Shown here in pieces: positions 57,802 through 64,000 of a stretch of DNA of 64,000 nt. The number at the start of each line of letters is the position of its first letter. Within the stretch, counting starts at the first letter, position 1. Below the pieces are notes generated by a model that made no database searches, had not been told where the DNA came from, and saw nothing but the letters and a program-made list of their open reading frames with translations. This stretch comes from Pontederia crassipes. Lineage: Eukaryota > Streptophyta > Magnoliopsida > Commelinales > Pontederiaceae. The stretch spans positions 4,960,001 to 5,024,000 of the forward strand of contig CM060188.1 of NCBI GenBank assembly GCA_030549335.1. The letters run 5' to 3'. Position numbers and translations under genes: made by a program.

Positions 57802-58279
57802 TGATGGGAAAATCCGAGAACAAGAAGAGAAGATCGCAGAGAGATTGCAGAAAAATAAAGGAGACACACGAAATTACCCAAGTTCACCCTTGAGATGAGG
57901 GCTACGTCCTGCAAAGAGGTTCCACTATATCGTTTAGGTTTACAGCCGCCACACAAAATTACATCAGAAATTAGGCTATTAATAGCCTCTCCAAACCGGG
58001 TTTAAAACCCAAACAAACAGAGAAAAAACCTAATCCGAACCACACGGGCCGGCTAAACAAAAGCCCAAAACCCGTCTAGGTTTCGGGGGCGCTGCCCCCG
58101 AACCCCCGCCCGCTCACCGGCGAGCGGGACCGCCGTCGGGGGGCGGGGCCCCCCGAACCCCCCTTTCATTCGTACGCCAGCAATACTGTTAAGTGGGTAA
58201 TACTCAGATTCCCCTAAGCTCACGTGGGCGAACCCGGTGTGAGAAACAAGGGGCCCTGAAGTATTCACCAACTCTAACA
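57802..58279 (-). repeat. copia 3' LTR (478 bp)
   Basis: This pairs with 62385-62812; on the minus strand it runs TGTTAGAGTTGG ... TTTTCCCATCA. It carries about 50 bp (around 58070-58125) that the 5' LTR lacks, including the palindromic CGGGGGCGCTGCCCCCG. Otherwise it is nearly identical, which indicates a recent insertion. Confidence 0.95.
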
Positions 58280-58292
58280 TTCTCCCACTTGG
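58280..58292 (-). promoter_or_regulatory. copia polypurine tract
   Basis: On the minus strand CCAAGTGGGAGAA ends directly before the 3' LTR start (TGTTAGAG), the expected plus-strand priming site. Confidence 0.85.
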
Positions 58293-58428
58293 TGGATACT
58301 TCACACCAATGAGAGCCTTGCCAGCAGTATTCTTCTTCAATCCGACAGCAGTAGAGCACCATTCAAACTTTACACATGTAACTGCTTTAGTCAGAAAATC
58401 AGAACTATTCTCTGTTGTATCAACCTTT

Positions 58429-61400
58429 TCAAGCTGAACCTCTTTCTTTTCCACCTTTTCCCGAATAAAAGTGGTATTGGATGTCAATATGCTTTGTGCG
58501 TGAGTGAAATGCAGGATTCTTAGCTAACTGAATAGCACCTTGATTATCACATCTCACCTCTATAGCACCTTGCTCAAATCCGAGTTCCAAGCACAATCGC
58601 CGTAGCCATATGGCCTCTTTTGCAGCATGAGTAAGAGCCATATATTCTGCTTCTGTAGAAGAAAGTGCTACCACGCTTTGTCTCTTGCTCATCCAACTTA
58701 GTGCAGCCCCAAATAATGTAAAAACATATCCGCTAGTGGACCGTCTACTATCAATGTCTCCACCCCAATCAGCATCTACATGGCCCACAATATCAAGCAT
58801 CTTTCCTTTTCCCGCACCTTCAAAGCACAAAGCAAAATCTGAAGTTCCACGAAGGTACCTGAAAACTCTCTTGATAGCATTCCAATGTTCCCTGCCTGGG
58901 TTAGACATATACCGACTCAAGACTCCCACTGCTTGGGCTATATCTGGACGCGTGCAAACCATGGCGTACATCAAGCTGCCCACTGCACTTGCATATGGCA
59001 CACGGTCCATCTCTTCGGCTTCTTCATCCGTCTTCGGGCATTGCTCTGCAGAAAGTTTGGTTCCTAGAGACATAGGAGTACCCACTGGCTTGCAGTCCGA
59101 CATGTTAAATTTCTTCAACACTTCTTTTATGTACTTCTCCTGTCCTAGCCACAACTTTCTCTTCTGACGATCCCTTCTAATCTGCATACCCAAAATAAAA
59201 TTCGCTGGTCCCAAGTCTTTCATCTCAAACTTCTTGGCCAACAAACCCTTCACTGAATTCACCATCTTCATACTATTTCCAATCAGCAACATGTCATCCA
59301 CATACAGTGTAAGAATGACAAACTGATCTCCAACTCTCTTCACATAAACACAATGATCTGAATCTGAACGTACAAACTTGAGTTCGAGCATGTACGTATC
59401 AAACTTCTGGTACCACATCCTTGGCGACTGCTTCAATCCATACAAAGACTTCTTCAATTTGCACACCAGCTTTTCTTTACCTTGAACTTCAAAGCCTTCT
59501 GGTTGCCTCATATATATCTCTTCCTCCAAGTCCCCATGAAGGAATGCCGTCTTCACATCCATCTGCTCTACCTCAAGATTATATGCTGCTGCCAGAGATA
59601 GAACAAATCTGATTGAAGTCATTTTCGCCACGGGAGAAAAAATCTCATCATAGTCGACTCCCTCAACCTGAGAGTACCCTTTAGCTACCAGCCTCGCCTT
59701 GTACTTCTCTACAGACCCATCCGGTTTCAGCTTTCGCTTGAACACCCATTTGCAACCAATTGTCTTTCTATCCTTAGGCAATTTACACAAACTCCATGTT
59801 TCATTCTTATCCAGTGACTGCATCTCATCTGCCATAGCAAGCTCCCACTGATTTGCATCATCCATAGACCTTGCATCTTTTACAGAACTAGGTTCTTCTC
59901 CGATGATGCTCAAAGCATGAAACGAACTCAGAGCACTAAGAGAGTATCTCAAAGGTGCTCTTCTTTCTCGTGTCGATCTCCTGAGAACTGGTATGGTAGT
60001 ACCAATATCTGGGTCTTCATCTGAATCTGCATCTTCAACTTCATTAACCGAGTCCTCTTGATCCGGTTCTATAACAGACTCAACTGAAGTATCTTGTGCA
60101 TCCACCTCTGAAGTTTCAGAATCAGAATCTTCTTCAAGCACTACCACTTTCTTAGGTTCATCACCTTTTTGAACTTCAACTTGGGAACGTGATTCACGGA
60201 AAACAACATCCCTACTGTAAACAATAGTCATTGACTTTGGATTCCACAGTTTGTAGCCCTTGATCCCTTCCTTGTATCCGACAAATATGTTCTTTTCAGA
60301 TTTACTATCAAGCTTACCCCGCTTTTCCTTGGGTATATGAACATATGCGTCACATCCGAACACCCGAACATGAGACAAATTTGGCTTCTTCCCAAACATT
60401 GCCTCATAAGGTGTCTGATCCTTCACTGATGAGGTCGGTGAGCGGTTCTTCAGGTAGTTTGCTGTGGCTACAGCTTCTGCCCAGAATTCTTGCCCCAATT
60501 CAGCCCAACTCAGCATACATCTGGCCTTCTCTATGAGTGACCGATTTAACCTTTCAGCTACTCCATTCTGCTCAGGTGTATATGGAGTTGTCTTCTGCCT
60601 AGCAATACCATTGTCCACGCAGAACTGCTCAAACTTATCTGAACAAAATTCACCTCCATTATCTGTACGAAGAACCTTGATCTTGCAGCTCAATTGATTT
60701 TCCACCAAAACTTTAAATTCTCGAAACTTATCGAATACATCTGATTTATTCTTGATAAAATAAATCCAACTGTATCTCGAAAAATCATCTATAAAAGAAA
60801 CATAGTACCTGGACCCTCCAATAGATGGAGTCGGAGTTGGTCCAAAGACATCACTATGAATCAGTTCGAGAATCTTCGTTGCTCTTGAACCTGCGTGTTG
60901 AAAACTGACTCGATTCTGTTTTCCATGGAGGCAATGTTCACAGAACCCGAATCCCACAGAACAATCCGGAACTCCTTCTACCATCTGACTTGATGCTATA
61001 GTGGAGAGTCCTTTTTCACTGATATGGCCTAATCTCCGATGCCACAACATAGATTTGCTGTCTTCATCTTCTTTGGCCTCTTCAGAAATAAATTCGCAGC
61101 CCACAGATATTGTCTCTCCGAGCAACTTGTACAACGTGCCATAGCGAACCCCTCGTGCAATTACAATCGACCCTCTGATCATCTTGCACGAATCCTTGTC
61201 GCAACTGAATATAACACCCGAGTCAGCCATTGTACCAACAGATAATAAACTCCTACTCATAAGTGGTATATGCATCACATCTGGTAGAGTCTTCACCGTG
61301 CCATCATTCATCCTCAACTTCACCCTGCCACGTCCAACAATCTGAACTGCAGTGTCATCTCCGAGCATGACATCCCCACCATTATACTCCTCATATTCAC

Positions 61401-62337
61401 AGAACCAGTGTTTATGAGGCGTCATGTGGTACGAAGCACCAGTGTCGATAAGCCATACATCTTTATCTGACTGTGCCGTACATGCAGAAGCCACATACAT
61501 ATCTCCTGCCTCAGCCTCCTTTTTGTCCGAGGTTGACTCAGCTTCTTTCTTATGAACCGGCTTGTTTTTGCAATCTCGCTTCAGATGGCCCCACTCTTGA
61601 CATCTCCAGCATTGCACCTTCTTATCCTTACTCTTCGAACGCCCACGAGATTTGGATCTCCCTCTCTGATTTTGATTCCTTTCTGGTTGCCTTCCTCTGG
61701 CCGCCAGCGCCTCTTTACCAGAACTTGCTGATCCCTTTCTCCGTATTTCCTCTGATAACAAGGCAGCACATACACTTTCATACGAAAGTTCTTTATCCCC
61801 GCCACCAATCACAACAATCAGATTGTCCCATGAATCCGGCAGCGAACAGAGCAATGTTATTGCCTTATCATCATCTTGAAACTTAACACCGATTGATACA
61901 AGTTGACTGATCACCGTGTTAAAGTTATAAAGATGGGTAGAAAACGAGTCACCCTCCTGCATCCGAAGATTGTACAATTTCTTCCTCAGAAATAACTTGT
62001 TAACCAACGACTTACTTTGATATAGGGATTCCAACTTCCTCCACAGATCTCTGGCAGTAGGTTCGCCCATCACATTCGTAAGAATTGAATCCGCGAGACA
62101 CAGCCGAATCAAACCCTTCGCCTTTCTATCAATCCGATCCCACTCTTCGATCGTCTTTGGATCTGCCTGACTGGAGGAGGCCTCGTCCGCGACCTTCGCC
62201 GCCTCCATGCCTGGTCTCTCCTTCTCGATTGCCGTCCAAAGATCTCGATCACAAAGGAGATCCTCCATCTTCATCTTCCAGAGATCAAATCGTGTTCCAT
62301 CAAATTTTTCTATCTCGATTCGCGATCCTCCTGACAT
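58429..62337 (-). CDS. copia gag-pol polyprotein (1302 residues)
   Basis: A single frame carries all copia domains in order. Gag spans 1 to about 240 (start with RIEIEKFDGTRFDLWKMKME) and the zinc knuckle CWRCQEWGHLKRDC is at 243-256. Protease has DTGAS at 298-302. Integrase has its HHCC zone at about 433-470 and catalytic D496, D559 and E595, exactly DD35E. Reverse transcriptase runs about 840-1080 with YVDD at 1012-1015. RNase H runs about 1180-1290 with DADW near 1188 and STEAEY at 1227-1232. The last residues leave the family pattern after about 1290: one extra base in the A4 run at 58467-58470 (T4 on the coding strand) shifts the frame, and the usual tail continues in the next frame toward about 58380. 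All catalytic residues lie before the shift. It may be a sequencing error or an early inactivating change. Confidence 0.93.
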   Translation of the reverse strand: MSGGSRIEIEKFDGTRFDLWKMKMEDLLCDRDLWTAIEKERPGMEAAKVADEASSSQADPKTIEEWDRIDRKAKGLIRLCLADSILTNVMGEPTARDLWRKLESLYQSKSLVNKLFLRKKLYNLRMQEGDSFSTHLYNFNTVISQLVSIGVKFQDDDKAITLLCSLPDSWDNLIVVIGGGDKELSYESVCAALLSEEIRRKGSASSGKEALAARGRQPERNQNQRGRSKSRGRSKSKDKKVQCWRCQEWGHLKRDCKNKPVHKKEAESTSDKKEAEAGDMYVASACTAQSDKDVWLIDTGASYHMTPHKHWFCEYEEYNGGDVMLGDDTAVQIVGRGRVKLRMNDGTVKTLPDVMHIPLMSRSLLSVGTMADSGVIFSCDKDSCKMIRGSIVIARGVRYGTLYKLLGETISVGCEFISEEAKEDEDSKSMLWHRRLGHISEKGLSTIASSQMVEGVPDCSVGFGFCEHCLHGKQNRVSFQHAGSRATKILELIHSDVFGPTPTPSIGGSRYYVSFIDDFSRYSWIYFIKNKSDVFDKFREFKVLVENQLSCKIKVLRTDNGGEFCSDKFEQFCVDNGIARQKTTPYTPEQNGVAERLNRSLIEKARCMLSWAELGQEFWAEAVATANYLKNRSPTSSVKDQTPYEAMFGKKPNLSHVRVFGCDAYVHIPKEKRGKLDSKSEKNIFVGYKEGIKGYKLWNPKSMTIVYSRDVVFRESRSQVEVQKGDEPKKVVVLEEDSDSETSEVDAQDTSVESVIEPDQEDSVNEVEDADSDEDPDIGTTIPVLRRSTRERRAPLRYSLSALSSFHALSIIGEEPSSVKDARSMDDANQWELAMADEMQSLDKNETWSLCKLPKDRKTIGCKWVFKRKLKPDGSVEKYKARLVAKGYSQVEGVDYDEIFSPVAKMTSIRFVLSLAAAYNLEVEQMDVKTAFLHGDLEEEIYMRQPEGFEVQGKEKLVCKLKKSLYGLKQSPRMWYQKFDTYMLELKFVRSDSDHCVYVKRVGDQFVILTLYVDDMLLIGNSMKMVNSVKGLLAKKFEMKDLGPANFILGMQIRRDRQKRKLWLGQEKYIKEVLKKFNMSDCKPVGTPMSLGTKLSAEQCPKTDEEAEEMDRVPYASAVGSLMYAMVCTRPDIAQAVGVLSRYMSNPGREHWNAIKRVFRYLRGTSDFALCFEGAGKGKMLDIVGHVDADWGGDIDSRRSTSGYVFTLFGAALSWMSKRQSVVALSSTEAEYMALTHAAKEAIWLRRLCLELGFEQGAIEVRCDNQGAIQLAKNPAFHSRTKHIDIQYHFYSGKGGKERGSA

Positions 62338-62370
62338 CTCGAATAAACCCTAATTCCTCGAACAACCTGT

Positions 62371-62382
62371 GCTCTGATACCA
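62371..62382 (-). promoter_or_regulatory. initiator tRNA-Met primer binding site of copia
   Basis: On the minus strand TGGTATCAGAGC begins 2 nt after the 5' LTR; it matches the 3' end of initiator tRNA-Met, the usual copia primer. Confidence 0.9.
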
Positions 62383-62384
62383 AT

Positions 62385-62812
62385 TGATGGGAAAATCCGA
62401 GAACAAGAAGAGAAGATCGCAGAGAGATTGCAGAAAAATAAAGGAGACACACGAAATTACCCAGGTTCACCCTTGAGATGAGGGCTACGTCCTGCAAAGA
62501 GGTTCCACTATATCGTTTAGGTTTACAGCCGCCACACAAAATTACATCAGAAATTAGGCTATTAATAGCCTCTCCAAACCGGGTTTAAAACCCAAACAAA
62601 CAGAGAAAAAACCTAATCCGAACCACACGGGCCGGCTAAACAAAAGCCCAAAGCCCAAAAACCGCCGTCGGGGGGCGGGGCCCCCCGAACCCCCCCTTTC
62701 ATTCGTACGCCAGCAATACTGTTAAGTGGGTAATACTCAGATTCCCCTAAGCTCACGTGGGCGAACCCGGTGTGAGAAACAAGGGGCCCTGAAGTATTCA
62801 CCAACTCTAACA
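62385..62812 (-). repeat. copia 5' LTR (428 bp)
   Basis: This pairs with 57802-58279 and lacks the approximately 50 bp GC-rich segment of that copy. It is bounded by TG...CA and followed by the AAGAA target duplication. Confidence 0.95.
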
Positions 62813-62829
62813 AAGAAAAACCCCAATTT

Positions 62830-63480
62830 TCGACGGTTCATTTTTGATGGGCGTAAATCCATCTGAAGTACTGACGGATTTTTCGTGAAATATCCGTTGA
62901 AATTATCGTTGGATAACTTTTTGACAATTTTAGCCGGCTGAACTTACGACGGTTGAAAATTCGTGGAAACTTTCCATCGAAAGTTTCGATGACCGTAACC
63001 GTCGACGATATTAAAACTGGGTGATTAGTTTCCATGCTGATTTTTCAACGATTCAGACCGCCAAAAGTTTTGACAGTTCACGTATCCGTCGAAACTTCCA
63101 GCGGTCTTAGCTGTCGAAATATCTTAACGTTAATGTGTTATCTATATTTTCACTTTCGACGGTTTTGGCCGTCGAAAGTTACGACATTTCACGGAACCGT
63201 TGATATTTCGGCGATCGGATCCGTCGGAATGTTAACTCATTTTAATTATAATTTAAATCTTTTTGACGCTTTGGGAAGATTTATAATTTATATAATTTTA
63301 TTTCACTTGATATATAATATTATATATTTCGACAGTCAAAATCGTCGAAAGTTTCGACGATTTGGAGAACCGTCGAATGTTTCGACGGTTCATTCAACGA
63401 TTTTGACCGTCTAGAATTTGAATTAATATTTTATTATCTTTACCTACATTCCGACGATTTCGACCGTCGAAAATGGACTA
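62830..63480. repeat. CACTA subterminal repeat region (CGACGGT words)
   Basis: By eye, well over a dozen copies or near-copies of TTCGACGGT and its complement ACCGTCGAAA occur, often as paired inverted words such as TTCGACGGTTTTGGCCGTCG at 63149. AT-rich spacers separate them. This fits the binding array of a CACTA transposase. Confidence 0.75.
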
Positions 63481-63887
63481 TATAAATATCCGACCCCACT
63501 GTCATTATTTTGGTTTCCCTCTCTTCTACTCGATCGCGAGCGATCTCCGACGGCGACCTCTATTCGATGCCCTGGCATCTGCGCTCCGCCGCCGCCTGCG
63601 CTTGCGACCCTTCCACCGACACATGTGATCTAGACCCGCCGCCACCTGCAATGTGCTCGTGACCCGCTGCTGCCTGAACGATCGAAGCCGTCGTGCGCCG
63701 CCAGTAGCTCGACCCGCCGCCGCCTCTGCAACCTCCGTCTCTGACATAGGTACGCTCCCCGGCCCCATCCTCCGGCCTCTCTCCTAGCCTCCGCCCTCCA
63801 TCTCTGTAATGCGCTCGCGCCAGTTTGATCCGACGGTTTGTTCCGACCGTGGCGGCGGCCAGAACCGACCGGCCGCACGTGGAGGTA

Positions 63888-64000
63888 GGGGTGTTCACCG
63901 GGTTGAGTCGACCCGGTGAACCCGACCCGACCTAGTTTGGGTTGGATCGGGTCAGACCCGACCCGAACCCAACTCGATGAGGGTTCGGGTCGGGTACGGG
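63888..64000. repeat. hAT-MITE-like segment, cut by window end
   Basis: This starts TAGGGGTGTTCACCGGG and then repeats CCCGACCCGA and GGGTCGGGT words, the usual edge of plant hAT-type miniature elements ('TAGGGGTG..CGGGTCGGG'). Only the left part is visible. Confidence 0.5.

Larger units (their letters stand above)
57802..62812 (-). mobile_element. Tnt1/Tork-like Ty1-copia retrotransposon, nearly intact
   Basis: This is a 5011 bp element with LTRs of 478 and 428 bp and an exact 5 bp target duplication AAGAA (57797-57801 and 62813-62817). On the minus strand the order is 5' LTR, tRNA-Met primer site, one long gag-pol frame, polypurine tract, 3' LTR. It is inserted in the end of a CACTA transposon. 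Lineage is judged from the gag start and domain order, which resemble tobacco Tnt1. It is young, judging from LTR similarity. Confidence 0.95.
57791..64000 (+). mobile_element. CACTA (En/Spm) transposon, left end; interrupted by copia, continues past window
   Basis: CACTACAAGAA at 57791-57801 is a CACTA terminus. It is cut by the copia element; after it (62818 onward) the sequence continues AAACCCCAATTTTCGACGG. From 62830 to about 63480, many direct and inverted variants of TTCGACGGT and ACCGTCGAAA occur, the subterminal repeats to which CACTA transposases bind. 63520-63880 is GC-rich and gene-like with no clear protein. The right terminus and transposase are outside the window. The host flank just left is 'gacac'; a 3 bp target duplication cannot be checked. 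Confidence 0.8.

Noticed and set aside
58685..62387. Plus-strand frames over the copia element
   Set aside because: They are antisense shadows of the gag-pol frame.
1..64000. CRISPR arrays, riboswitches, operons, tRNA or rRNA genes
   Set aside because: None seen; intron-containing genes and plant transposons show nuclear plant DNA. The tRNA-like part at 47.7 kb belongs to a SINE.

Overview
The window is nuclear DNA of a flowering plant, most likely a non-grass monocot. Genes are split by GT-AG introns, their first exons are GC-rich, and the DNA between them is AT-rich and full of transposons. No rRNA, tRNA, CRISPR array or bacterial-type operon was seen. The lineage is inferred from protein resemblance and codon style only.

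Seven protein-coding host genes look intact. They are: a small, probably mitochondrial protein (4738-7225, +); a DUF1295 / steroid 5-alpha-reductase-like membrane protein (8407-9756, +); a short acidic protein with an MGGC lipidation start (21806-22258, -); a small Cys-rich secretory or membrane protein (25801-26220, +); a six-exon cinnamyl-alcohol-dehydrogenase-like gene of the Arabidopsis CAD1 type with one GC-AG intron (31634-34741, +); an intronless MOS2/GPKOW homologue with a G-patch and two KOW motifs (45842-47299, -); and a six-exon WAT1-related (MtN21/EamA) transporter (52407-55068, -). They do not form a pathway; they are ordinary single genes separated by repeats. Pseudogenes include a kelch-repeat fragment, an L1-type LINE fragment, and a thaumatin-like gene with a membrane tail.

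The rest is mobile DNA, much of it with readable insertion scars. At 0-4.3 kb a duplicated unit is present twice: one copy carries at least two TIR-type insertions and an AT-rich repeat, and the other serves as a nearly empty reference. A 10.9 kb Athila-like LTR element (10506-21362, minus) has gag and an ATHILA-type ORF but no pol. Its UTR and pol position are filled with a dispersed palindromic motif around TTACGGCCGTAA. At 32-52 kb six insertions share the 3' end of an RTE-type LINE, most with exact 15-20 bp target duplications. A non-autonomous hAT (41418-42445) has perfect 13 bp ends and an 8 bp duplication. At the right end a nearly intact Tnt1/Tork-like copia element (57802-62812) sits 11 bp inside the terminus of a CACTA transposon that continues past the window.

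I found no clearly new defence or metabolic system. The strongest unexplained signal is the TTACGGCCGTAA motif array of the pol-less Athila-like element. Next are the RTE-derived insertions that join a shared 5' module to a LINE tail.
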